Positions 1-7,195 of a DNA stretch of 20,072 nucleotides are shown here, piece after piece. The stretch's first letter is position 1; every line of letters begins with the position of its first letter. This DNA comes from Megamonas sp. UBA1799 (GTDB taxonomy: Bacteria; Bacillota; Negativicutes; Selenomonadales; Selenomonadaceae). The position numbers and the translations under genes were made by a program. The notes beneath the pieces are model-generated. The model was not told the DNA's origin and did no database searches. It saw only the letters and a program-made list of their open reading frames with translations. The stretch is from NCBI GenBank assembly GCA_002319815.1, contig DCFR01000003.1:1-20072 (forward strand), given 5' to 3'.

Positions 1-753
1 TCTCATATTGATGGACAGGAATATGAGGCGGACCGGGAGGCCGTGGTGGAACGAGCGGCGGCAGCCGGTGTATGCCGGATTGTGAATATGGGGGATACAC
101 TGGAATCTTCGGCCCGCGGCGTGCTGCTTACAGAACGCTATGACGCAGTTTATGCGGGTGTGGGGCTACATCCGGAAGAAGCTCGCCCCATGACGACGGC
201 TGACGACGCACAGCTGGCGGCTTGGGCGGCGCTGCCCAAGGTGGTGGCGATTGGCGAGATCGGTCTTGATTATTATTGGGAAAAAGATGAGGAGAAACGC
301 GCGCTGCAGCGGCAGATTTTTATCCATCAGCTGGATTTGGCGCGGCAGCTGCATTTACCGGTCTGTATCCATGATCGGGAGGCGCACGGGGATATGTTGG
401 CGATTCTGCAGAAAGAAGCGCGGGGACTGGCAGGGGTCGTCCATTGCTATTCGGGTAGTTGGGAAATGGCGCAGGAGTTATTGAAACTGGGCTTCTATTT
501 GGGGATTGATGGCCCGCTGACTTACAAAAATGCCGCCCGGCTGCCGGAAATTGTCCGCAAGCTGCCGGCAGAACGTATTTTAGTGGAGACGGATAGTCCC
601 TATCTGACGCCGGTTCCCAAACGCGGCCAGCGCAATGAGCCGGCTTTTGTCCGCTATGTGGCGGTTTATGCAGCGCAGCTGCGAGGCGAGTCCTTCGAAA
701 AATTGGCGCAACAGACAACCGATAATGCGCGCGAACTTTATGGAATCCAATAA
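1..753 (+). CDS. tatD: TatD-family metal-dependent hydrolase (DNase), 5' partial
   Basis: This is a TIM-barrel metallohydrolase of the TatD family, whose members act as Mg/Mn-dependent DNases or phosphodiesterases in the cytoplasm. The frame is open from base 1 (reading SHIDGQEYEADREAVVER), so the start codon and the first few residues, including most of the HxH metal motif, lie outside the window; a GTG at 43 is internal. Visible family motifs are GEIGLDYYW (Glu codon near 256), HDREAHGD, VVHCYSG and VETDSPYLTP near the C-terminus, which carry the conserved Glu, His and Asp ligands. In Bacillus the order is metS-tatD-yabE, and the next gene here is yabE-like, which supports the call. The gene ends with a TAA followed by a probable terminator. 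Confidence 0.93.
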   Translation, partial: SHIDGQEYEADREAVVERAAAAGVCRIVNMGDTLESSARGVLLTERYDAVYAGVGLHPEEARPMTTADDAQLAAWAALPKVVAIGEIGLDYYWEKDEEKRALQRQIFIHQLDLARQLHLPVCIHDREAHGDMLAILQKEARGLAGVVHCYSGSWEMAQELLKLGFYLGIDGPLTYKNAARLPEIVRKLPAERILVETDSPYLTPVPKRGQRNEPAFVRYVAVYAAQLRGESFEKLAQQTTDNARELYGIQ

Positions 754-775
754 CCATATTATGCCGGAACGGGAT

Positions 776-817
776 AAGTGGCAGACACTGCTGTAAAAGG
801 TGGGCCTGCCACTTTTT
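776..817 (+). terminator. Rho-independent terminator after tatD
   Basis: Bases 776-784 (AAGTGGCAG) pair perfectly with 806-814 (CTGCCACTT), followed by a T tract to 817. The 21-nt loop can form a small inner stem (CAC 786-788 with GTG 800-802). It lies 22 bp after the tatD stop. Confidence 0.65.
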
Positions 818-872
818 ATGCCCATTTTATGCCTGAAAAATAGATGAAAGTGGTAGACGAAGACTGCCTAAT

Positions 873-902
873 TTGACACTCCCGGTATTTTTATGGTATA
901 AT
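873..902 (+). promoter_or_regulatory. Sigma-A-like promoter of the 3D-domain gene
   Basis: TTGACA at 873-878 and TATAAT at 897-902 are both consensus, with an 18-bp spacer. The start codon at 935 has an AAAGGGGG ribosome binding site at 921-928. Confidence 0.8.
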
Positions 903-934
903 CGTCATGTTCTTCAAATTAAAGGGGGAATTGA

Positions 935-1780
935 ATGAGCTTAAAAACAATCCTTGATCAGCAGAAGCAACGTATACAGGTAGGAGTCTGTGTAGGTCTT
1001 CTTTTGATCGCAGCCCTGGTCACGGGGTTTGTCAGCGTTAAGCATGTGAAGGTCAATGCGGATGGGCAGATCCGTGAGGTCATCACGACTTACGCGCGGC
1101 CGGATCTTGTTTTGCGGCAGGCGGGAATCACGCTCGCGGCGCAGGACGAGTATCGGATGTCGACGGAGAGTATTAAGGATCAAACACAAATCACTGTTTA
1201 TCGTGCTGTACCAGTCACTGTAGAGTATGAAGGCAAGACACATCATCTAGTTACCGGAAAACCCACTGTGGGAGAGCTTTTAGATACGATTGGTTATAGC
1301 CGGGAGCGCGTTGCATCGTTTCCGGGAGAAAATGCGAAAATCCAGGAAAATCTCCATATACGCATTAAAAATTTGAGTGACGAAAATGAAGAACAAGAAA
1401 ACCAGAACAACTCGGATGGACAGGCAGCGGCGGAAGCTGCTGTGGAACCGCATGACAGCGGACGCCAATATATTTCGACTTCGCGCGGTATGATGCGATT
1501 TTCGGAAATGAAGGTTATGGAAGCCAGCGCCTATTTACCGTCGGATGGCGGTGGGAATGGGATCACGGCGAGCGGTATGCGTGCCCGGCACGGTATCGTA
1601 GCGGTGGATCCGGATGTGATTCCTTTGGGAACGCGGCTGTTTATTCCTGGCTATGGGCTGGCTATTGCCGCCGATACAGGCGGAGCCATTCTTGGCGATA
1701 AAATCGATCTTTGCATGGAGGACTATGGTTCCGCTATGGATTTCGGTCGCCGGGATGTCCGGGTTTATGTTTTGGATTGA
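935..1780 (+). CDS. YabE-like protein: DUF348 plus C-terminal 3D domain, membrane anchored
   Basis: This 281-residue protein is probably an extracytoplasmic cell-wall-acting enzyme. A short basic N-terminus precedes one hydrophobic segment (about residues 15-34) that acts as a signal or anchor. Residues about 38-145 look like two DUF348 repeats (AVPVTVEYEGKTHHLVTGKP is typical). An acidic, Gln/Asn-rich linker (about 148-175) follows. The C-terminal 3D domain (about 192-280) holds the three family aspartates in VAVDPDVIPLGT (D225), AADTGGAI (D247) and GDKIDLC (D258). Related YabE/Sps/MltA-type 3D proteins cleave peptidoglycan glycan strands. Unlike Bacillus YabE, no G5 domain is evident between DUF348 and 3D. 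It sits after tatD, as yabE does in Bacillus, but has its own promoter. The substrate is inferred from the family. Confidence 0.85.
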   Translation: MSLKTILDQQKQRIQVGVCVGLLLIAALVTGFVSVKHVKVNADGQIREVITTYARPDLVLRQAGITLAAQDEYRMSTESIKDQTQITVYRAVPVTVEYEGKTHHLVTGKPTVGELLDTIGYSRERVASFPGENAKIQENLHIRIKNLSDENEEQENQNNSDGQAAAEAAVEPHDSGRQYISTSRGMMRFSEMKVMEASAYLPSDGGGNGITASGMRARHGIVAVDPDVIPLGTRLFIPGYGLAIAADTGGAILGDKIDLCMEDYGSAMDFGRRDVRVYVLD

Positions 1781-1785
1781 AAGTC

Positions 1786-1826
1786 AGGAGAGTACCGCGG
1801 GCAAGGTGCGGCGCTCTCTTTTTTTA
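1786..1826 (+). terminator. Terminator after the 3D-domain gene
   Basis: GAGAG (1788-1792) pairs with CTCTC (1814-1818) and CCGC (1795-1798) with GCGG (1808-1811), followed by a run of T residues to about 1825. Confidence 0.75.
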
Positions 1827-1877
1827 TTATTTACAAATAAAAAATATAATTTCAGCTGTTTTGGTCATTTCTATGGA

Positions 1878-1905
1878 TTGTAAAAATCGAAATTTTTAGT
1901 ATAAT
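1878..1905 (+). promoter_or_regulatory. Promoter of the PAS/GGDEF/EAL gene
   Basis: TATAAT at 1900-1905 with a weaker TTGTAA at 1878-1883 and a 16-bp spacer. A GGGAAAGGA ribosome binding site (about 1911-1919) precedes the ATG at 1927. Confidence 0.55.
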
Positions 1906-1926
1906 AACAAGGGAAAGGATTCTTTA

Positions 1927-4881
1927 ATGGCTATAGCCGGGTACGGCAGAGGATGGAGCGGGAATTCTATGAGGGAAGAGACGAAAACTCTGGCAATGAC
2001 CAGAAAGTTTTTGACTGAGTTTTATGATTTTGGCAATGTTATTCATATAATAGCGCAAATGGATGCATCCGTAGTTGCTTTTGGCACCCAGTCCTTGTCT
2101 TATGCGGTTGGTAAGGAGGCGGTACATGCCTGGCTGCTGCAGGAACATGTGTTTGTTGCGCCTTGTAAGATTGCCCGAATCAGTTTGCAGGAACGTGAGA
2201 CGCCGGACGGATTGTCCGTGATGGCGGATGTGATTTTACGGGCGGCCCGGGATGTATCCGTAATTCTGCATCGGTGGATTTTAATGTATCGCCGTCAGGA
2301 TCGTGATGTTCGTTTGACGGGGCTTCATGTGGTTCGGGATATTCATCATGAATCGACCTATCGGATGATTAGTTCCCGGATGCTTAATGATGCGGTGCAA
2401 ACGGAAAACAAACTGGATTCGATGCGTTCTATGGATGTGGTGGCTTCGTATACAGACTGCGCTTATGTAGTTTCCTCTCTGGGGCAGGAGAGACGATTGT
2501 CATCGTATAGTGATGAGTTTTGGCAGATGCTTGGCTACACTTCCGCTGCCGATCTGCAAGCAAATGCGGATGGCCGGCTGCTGGCTTTGATTCCCGGAGA
2601 GGATCATAAAAAAATCCAGAATCTGCTGACACGGCAGCTTTTGCGCAAAGATGTCTACCAGATGGAGTATCGCATGCGATGCAAGGATGGGCAGCTTATC
2701 TGGGTGATTGAATGCGGACGCCGGGAAATGGGAACGGACGACCGTCCGGTTTTTCACAGCATTATTCTCAATATCACGCCGCTGAAGAAGACCCGGGAGA
2801 ATCTCATTTATCAGGTTTCTTATGATGATCTGACGGGGCTTTATAACAAAACGGCCTTTTATCAGAAGGCGCAGGAACTGTTGAGCAACTATCCGGATAA
2901 GAAATTTGAAATCATGCGCATGGATATCGAGCGATTTAAAGTAATTAATGATCTTTTTGGCGAGGAAACCGGAGATCAGATTTTACAATATATTGCGCGA
3001 TTTTTTGTTCATGCACCGACGAAGCTTTGTATTTATGGACGTTTGCATTCCGATCATTTTTTGCTATGTTATCCCGCAGAAAATGATAATCGCATGCGGT
3101 TTATTAAATCATTGCAGACGATGGCGGCTAGTTTTACGCTTGATTATCATATCGTTTTGCGCTTTGGCGTTTACAGGGTCCAAAATCGCAGCCTTTCGGT
3201 CAGCGTTATGTGCGATCGGGCCGGTTTGGCGCTGGCCAAAGCAAAGCATAACGGGTTGATGGCCTGCGGCGAATATGATGAAGATATGCGGCGGCACATT
3301 GTCAATGAACAGGCGATTGTTAATGAGATGAGTGAGGCGCTCTCACGCGGTGAGTTTGTTATTTACCTGCAGCCTAAATATGAGCTGATTACGGAAAAAA
3401 TTGTCGGAGCGGAGGCGCTGGTGCGGTGGATGCATCCGACGCGCGGTTGTATCTCTCCGGCTGACTTCGTGCCGGTTTTTGAGCATAATGGCTTTATTTT
3501 TAAATTGGACCAATATGTTTGGGAGGAGTCCTGCCGACTGCTGCGGCGCTGGCTTGACGCCGGCCGTCAGCCGCTGCCGATATCGGTGAATGTCTCGCGG
3601 ATTGATCTTTATAGTACCAATCTGGTGGCGGTGTTGGTCAATTTGGTAAAGAAATATGATCTGCCGGCGGCTCTTTTAGAGCTGGAATTGACGGAGAGCG
3701 CTTATACGGATAATCCGCTGCAGATTATTGAGGTTACAAAAAATTTGCAGGCGATGGGCTTTAAAATTCTGATGGATGATTTTGGCAGCGGTTATTCTTC
3801 CTTGAATATGCTCAAGGATATGCCGGTGGATATTTTAAAAATTGATCTGAAATTTTTGGACAGTCATGATGAAACCGGTCGCGGCGGCAATATTTTGAAT
3901 TCGGTGGTCAGGATGGCGAAGTGGCTGCGGATTCCAGTGATAGCCGAAGGCGTGGAAACGCGGCAGCAGGTCGAATTTTTGCGGACAATCGGCTGCAATC
4001 AGGCGCAGGGATACTATTATTCCCGTCCTGTTCCGGTGCCGGATTATGAAGTTATGCTGGCACAGAATCAGTATGAGCCTTCAAGCGCACATCTTTCTTG
4101 GTTGGATGCCAAGGATACGGAAGACCTTTTGAATCCAAATACGCAGGTCAATTTATTGTTTAACAGTATCAATGGATCCATCGGGCTTTATGAGCTGAAG
4201 GGCAATAATCTGGAATTGCTGCGGGCCAACGATGGCTATTTTGATATGTTCCAGGAGGAACAGGTCAATTTTTATACGGAGAGCCAGCAGGTGCTGTCGC
4301 ATGTGTATGAGGAGGACCGTGAAATCCTGCTGCATACGATGCATGCCGCCCGGGACCGCGGCAAAGTTATGCAGTGCAGCGTGCGGCGCAGGCTGGCCAA
4401 TGGCGGCTATATATGGCTGCATGTCCGGGTGAGCGTCATTGCGAGCGAGGGGGATCGGCAGCTGCTCTATCTGGCCATGGAGGATATCACGCCGCTGCAG
4501 ACAAAAACGATGGAAATGCAGGCGCTGCTGGATAATATACCGGGGGGATTTGGTCTTTATGAGGTGCAGGGCAACATCATTTGCACGCATTATCTGAGTA
4601 AATGGCTGTATGATCTCAATGGTCTGACGGCAGCAAACTATATGAAACGGACCGGCGGCGATCTGGGCAGGCTGCTTCCGGCAGAGACCCGGGATTTTTT
4701 GATTCGCGAGATTGCGCGCGCGGCGGAAGAACGCCGGACACTGACGGTTGAGTATCCTTTCCAAACGCCGGATGGCAGAAATGTCTGGCTGAAGGCAATG
4801 TTTAATGCGGTGCAGCGGGAGAGCGGCAGTTATTATTGTTATGCCTTTATCCGTGATTGTACAGAGCAGCATCGGGAGTAA
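1927..4881 (+). CDS. SnoaL-like/PAS/degenerate GGDEF/EAL/PAS cyclic-di-GMP phosphodiesterase
   Basis: This 984-residue protein is a probable cytoplasmic c-di-GMP hydrolase under sensory control; no transmembrane segment is evident. Domains in order: a SnoaL/NTF2-like region (about 20-140), a PAS domain (about 170-290), a GGDEF domain (about 296-450), an EAL domain (about 472-705) and two further PAS-like regions (about 740-860 and 865-980). The GGDEF signature reads RLHSDHF (HSDHF at residues 374-378), so cyclase activity is unlikely, although DLTGLYN and the first metal Asp (D333) remain and GTP could still bind. The EAL site appears complete: E496 in EALVRW, N555, E587 in ELTES, D617/D618 in DDFGSGYSS, K638, E674 and Q694. 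It is single-copy between its own promoter and a strong terminator. The ligands of the sensory domains are unknown. Confidence 0.9.
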   Translation: MAIAGYGRGWSGNSMREETKTLAMTRKFLTEFYDFGNVIHIIAQMDASVVAFGTQSLSYAVGKEAVHAWLLQEHVFVAPCKIARISLQERETPDGLSVMADVILRAARDVSVILHRWILMYRRQDRDVRLTGLHVVRDIHHESTYRMISSRMLNDAVQTENKLDSMRSMDVVASYTDCAYVVSSLGQERRLSSYSDEFWQMLGYTSAADLQANADGRLLALIPGEDHKKIQNLLTRQLLRKDVYQMEYRMRCKDGQLIWVIECGRREMGTDDRPVFHSIILNITPLKKTRENLIYQVSYDDLTGLYNKTAFYQKAQELLSNYPDKKFEIMRMDIERFKVINDLFGEETGDQILQYIARFFVHAPTKLCIYGRLHSDHFLLCYPAENDNRMRFIKSLQTMAASFTLDYHIVLRFGVYRVQNRSLSVSVMCDRAGLALAKAKHNGLMACGEYDEDMRRHIVNEQAIVNEMSEALSRGEFVIYLQPKYELITEKIVGAEALVRWMHPTRGCISPADFVPVFEHNGFIFKLDQYVWEESCRLLRRWLDAGRQPLPISVNVSRIDLYSTNLVAVLVNLVKKYDLPAALLELELTESAYTDNPLQIIEVTKNLQAMGFKILMDDFGSGYSSLNMLKDMPVDILKIDLKFLDSHDETGRGGNILNSVVRMAKWLRIPVIAEGVETRQQVEFLRTIGCNQAQGYYYSRPVPVPDYEVMLAQNQYEPSSAHLSWLDAKDTEDLLNPNTQVNLLFNSINGSIGLYELKGNNLELLRANDGYFDMFQEEQVNFYTESQQVLSHVYEEDREILLHTMHAARDRGKVMQCSVRRRLANGGYIWLHVRVSVIASEGDRQLLYLAMEDITPLQTKTMEMQALLDNIPGGFGLYEVQGNIICTHYLSKWLYDLNGLTAANYMKRTGGDLGRLLPAETRDFLIREIARAAEERRTLTVEYPFQTPDGRNVWLKAMFNAVQRESGSYYCYAFIRDCTEQHRE

Positions 4882-4883
4882 TG

Positions 4884-4936
4884 AAAAATAGCAATAAAAA
4901 ACGGCTGACGTACAGCCGCTTTTTATTGCTATTTTT
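4884..4936. terminator. Bidirectional terminator between convergent genes
   Basis: A long inverted repeat: CGGCTG (4902-4907) pairs with CAGCCG (4913-4918) over a 5-nt loop, then an A/T-rich stem continues outward with one mismatch to about 4884 and 4936. It gives T tracts on both strands. It begins right after the EAL gene stop and includes the last codons of the minus-strand gene. Confidence 0.85.
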
Positions 4937-5354
4937 TTGCGTAAGGCGAAGTGCCTTCGATTTCCGCCTGATGGATTCGTGTCTGCAGCCGGGCTTCATT
5001 CTTTTTGTGCAGGACAATAGCAGAATTGATGCGTTGTTTTTCTTCATCGGAGAAATCGCCGTGATCATATGCGTCCTGCATGCGTTTTTCCCGGTTTTCT
5101 ACGTCCCGCAGCTCATCGGTCAGCAGTTTTTTATCGCCTAAAGTCAGACCATATACCGTGCGCATGTTTTCCAGAATATGTTGTGCGTAGCCGGTTTCTG
5201 CCGATACGTGTTCCAGATACTGCGCCAGCCGATAAATAATGTCAAATGGGTTTTCCGCGCCTTGAATCATGCCGAGCAGGTCCATTTTTATTTTTTGTTG
5301 TTGGCCGTGCGGCGTCGACAGGTCTGTTTTTTGTTCCTGATCATTTTCCGTCAT
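4929..5354 (-). CDS. Conserved-looking hypothetical protein, 141 aa
   Basis: I do not recognise the family. The product is hydrophilic, with no signal peptide or membrane segment, and appears mostly helical. A polar N-terminus (about 1-25) is followed by a helical region containing DLLGMIQGAENPFDIIYRLA, then a charged stretch rich in Asp/Glu/Lys/Arg (about 75-130) that could form a coiled coil. There are no cysteines. It has good expression signals: a perfect AAAGGAG ribosome binding site upstream of the ATG (complement of about 5366-5372) and a minus-strand promoter at 5382-5409. It converges on the EAL gene and shares its terminator. The signals make a real gene likely; the function is unknown. 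Confidence 0.8.
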   Translation of the reverse strand: MTENDQEQKTDLSTPHGQQQKIKMDLLGMIQGAENPFDIIYRLAQYLEHVSAETGYAQHILENMRTVYGLTLGDKKLLTDELRDVENREKRMQDAYDHGDFSDEEKQRINSAIVLHKKNEARLQTRIHQAEIEGTSPYAKK

Positions 5355-5381
5355 AGATATTGGCTCCTTTCATCTACTGTT

Positions 5382-5409
5382 AGTATAGCAGAAAATAGCC
5401 GGGCTTCAA
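5382..5409 (-). promoter_or_regulatory. Promoter of the 141-aa hypothetical gene
   Basis: Read on the minus strand: TTGAAG (complement of 5404-5409), a 16-bp spacer, then TATACT (complement of 5382-5387). Confidence 0.55.
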
Positions 5410-5449
5410 AGCGGTTTACAGGATTACGTCTACTGATACGAGAAAAACC

Positions 5450-5478
5450 TTGGCTATATGCGTAAAATATGCTATAAT
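5450..5478 (+). promoter_or_regulatory. Promoter upstream of brnQ
   Basis: TTGGCT at 5450-5455, a 17-bp spacer and TATAAT at 5473-5478. Transcription would start near 5485, giving a leader of about 110 nt that contains the hairpin at 5512-5553. Confidence 0.6.
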
Positions 5479-5511
5479 GATGCACATGAAAAGACACGGA
5501 ACCAGGCATAG

Positions 5512-5553
5512 CATGCAGAATCATGTTCCCGGACGTGAGGGCATGTTTTTTTT
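5512..5553 (+). terminator. Terminator-like leader hairpin upstream of brnQ (possible attenuator)
   Basis: CATGC (5512-5516) pairs with GCATG (5541-5545), enclosing a second stem (5521-5527 with 5532-5538, two G-U pairs). Eight T residues follow (5546-5553). It sits between the promoter and the start of brnQ, so it could act as an attenuator or end a short RNA. No known riboswitch or T-box motif is visible upstream. Confidence 0.5.
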
Positions 5554-5593
5554 ATGCGGTTTTTGCTGTCAAAGCAGAATAGGGTGTTGAGGA

Positions 5594-6940
5594 ATGAAGA
5601 GTTTATCCAGAGTAGAGATTTTGTCAATTGGTTTTATGATGTTTTCAATTTTTTTTGGGGCCGGCAATTTGATCTTTCCGCCAGCCTTAGGACAGGCGGC
5701 CGGATCTAATTTGCTGCCCGGGATTACGGGCTTTTTAGTGACGGGTGTGGGACTGCCGCTTTTAGGTGTGATCGCCATTGCCTTAAAGGGCGGGGAATAT
5801 ACAGCTTTTATCGAGCGGCGCGTTTCTCCGCGCTTTGCGTTGCTGCTGCTGGGGGTTCTGTATCTTACTATTGGACCTTTGTTTGCTATACCGCGCACGG
5901 GCGCCGTTTCCTTTGAAATTGGTATTCGTCCTTTTCTTGGTTGGGACCATGTGTTTTTTGGGCAGCTTTTGTATACGGCGGTATTTTTTGGCCTGACTTA
6001 TTATCTGGCATTGAATCCGGGCAAGATTGTTGCCCGGGTCGGCAAGCTGCTGACGCCGATTTTGTTGCTTTTTTTGGCGGTGCTTTTTATTCGGTCGTTT
6101 GCGGCGCCGCTGGGACCAATTATGGAACCGCAGGGGATTTACCGTACGCTGCCTTTTGTGCAGGGATTTAAAGATGGGTATCTTACCATGGATCTTTTGG
6201 CATCGATTGCTGTCGGAGCGATTGTCGTCAATGCGATTCGGATGGATGGCGTAACGGAACCGCGGACGGTGGGACGGATCTGTATGATTGGCGGGGTTAT
6301 TGCCGTCGCGCTTATGAGCATCGTTTATTTGTCGCTGGGTTATCTTGGCGCTACCAGTGCAAAAGCCCTGGGGCTGTCAGCGAATGGAGGGGTAATCTTG
6401 TCGGCGGCGGCGGGCATGTTTTTCGGACCGATGGGGCAGGTACTGCTGGCGGTGATTATTGGTTTTGCTTGCCTGACGACCAGTTGCGGTATGGCTTCGG
6501 CGTTTGCGTCTTATTTTCATGAGGCGTTTCATCACCAGATTGCGTATCAGCGGCTGCTGCTGGCCGGGACGCTTTTTAGTTTTGCGGCATCGAATGTCGG
6601 GCTGACGGAACTCATTCATATTTCCGTGCCCTTTTTAGTGACGATTTATCCGGTGGTTATTGTGCTGGTGCTGCTTTCTTTGGCAGATTCCATTTTCGGG
6701 GGCCGGCGGGCGGTATATCGCTGCAGTCTGGCCTTTACGCTGGCGTTCAGTATCTTTGGTGGATTAAGTGCAGCCGGGGTGCAGCTGGATGCAGTCGATA
6801 CTCTTTTTAACCGTTACATTCCGCTGTATGAGGCCAATTTGGGCTGGATGGTTCCGGCGCTGTTAGGCGCGGCAACCGGTGGGGCTTTTTCGATGATTTT
6901 TGCCCATGAAGGACATCATAGCACAGCCGAGAAGATCTGA
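5594..6940 (+). CDS. brnQ: Branched-chain amino acid:cation symporter, BrnQ/LIVCS family
   Basis: This 448-residue inner-membrane carrier belongs to the LIVCS family, which imports Leu, Ile and Val with Na+ or H+. Nearly the whole length is hydrophobic, consistent with the usual 12 membrane segments and family length (about 430-450). The N-terminal signature FFGAGNLIFPPALGQAAG is diagnostic. The ATG at 5594 begins MKSLSRVEILSIG and has AGGG at 5581-5584 as a plausible ribosome binding site. It is a single-gene unit behind a terminator-like leader hairpin. No terminator is evident after it: the -35 box of the thiW promoter begins two bases after its stop. Confidence 0.92.
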   Translation: MKSLSRVEILSIGFMMFSIFFGAGNLIFPPALGQAAGSNLLPGITGFLVTGVGLPLLGVIAIALKGGEYTAFIERRVSPRFALLLLGVLYLTIGPLFAIPRTGAVSFEIGIRPFLGWDHVFFGQLLYTAVFFGLTYYLALNPGKIVARVGKLLTPILLLFLAVLFIRSFAAPLGPIMEPQGIYRTLPFVQGFKDGYLTMDLLASIAVGAIVVNAIRMDGVTEPRTVGRICMIGGVIAVALMSIVYLSLGYLGATSAKALGLSANGGVILSAAAGMFFGPMGQVLLAVIIGFACLTTSCGMASAFASYFHEAFHHQIAYQRLLLAGTLFSFAASNVGLTELIHISVPFLVTIYPVVIVLVLLSLADSIFGGRRAVYRCSLAFTLAFSIFGGLSAAGVQLDAVDTLFNRYIPLYEANLGWMVPALLGAATGGAFSMIFAHEGHHSTAEKI

Positions 6941-6941
6941 C

Positions 6942-6969
6942 TTGACAAAGCCTGTGAATCGGCTATACT
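6942..6969 (+). promoter_or_regulatory. Promoter of the thiW-thiM operon
   Basis: Consensus TTGACA at 6942-6947, a 16-bp spacer and TATACT at 6964-6969. It lies directly after the brnQ stop. Transcription would start near 6976, giving a leader of about 220 nt. Confidence 0.75.
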
Positions 6970-7016
6970 GAATATTGGATCAGGGGGGAGCGCTCTTGAT
7001 TCTATACCGACAATTT

Positions 7017-7105
7017 TATAGCGAGGGAGCCCGTGTTCCGGGCTGAGAGGGCGTCAGAGAGCGCCGACCGGTCACCTCGGTGGCTCCGCCATGCGGCAGG
7101 CTATA
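7017..7105 (+). promoter_or_regulatory. TPP-riboswitch-like (THI-box) aptamer with an atypical 3' half
   Basis: The closing stem is TATAGC (7017-7022) with GCTATA (7100-7105). The 5' half matches the TPP aptamer: GGGAGCCC, then GGGCTGAGA (CTGAGA at 7043-7048, the pyrimidine-binding element), a P3a-like stem (7050-7053 with 7062-7065), then GACC and CACCT. The expected second half (ACCTGAT...GGATAATNCC...GCGTAGGGA) is not intact: it reads CACCTCGGTGGCTCCG then CCATGCGGCAGG. The CCT/AGG stem, an inner GG/CC stem and a CG are kept, but GAT and the TAAT loop are missing. The thiW-thiM genes downstream support a thiamine-type ligand. Ligand identity is uncertain. Confidence 0.6.
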
Positions 7106-7130
7106 TTTTTGCGGATATGTGGATATAAAT

Positions 7131-7195
7131 AAACTTCACTACCAATGCTTTTCTGGCGGAGTCCGGGGAATCTATTTGGGGAGTGAAGTTTTTTT
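7131..7195 (+). terminator. Expression-platform terminator of the thiW leader
   Basis: AACTTCACT (7132-7140) pairs perfectly with AGTGAAGTT (7182-7190), followed by T residues up to the thiW ATG at 7196. The GGGGAG ribosome binding site (7178-7183) overlaps the base of the 3' arm, so folding could also limit translation. TGGCGGAG in its loop (7154-7161) is a perfect complement of CTCCGCCA (7084-7091) inside the aptamer, suggesting a mutually exclusive fold. Confidence 0.75.

Noticed and set aside
320..757. 145-codon minus-strand open frame over tatD
   Set aside because: The tatD frame has conserved motifs throughout; the opposite frame has none and no expression signals.
4153..4872. 239-codon open frame on the minus strand inside the PAS/GGDEF/EAL gene
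   Set aside because: It lies wholly antisense to a well-supported coding region, has no ribosome binding site or promoter, and its translation is rich in Pro, His and Gln without family likeness.
6925..6964. AGCCGA/TCGGCT hairpin as a brnQ terminator
   Set aside because: Six base pairs only, a 28-nt loop that includes the thiW promoter -35 box, and no T tract.
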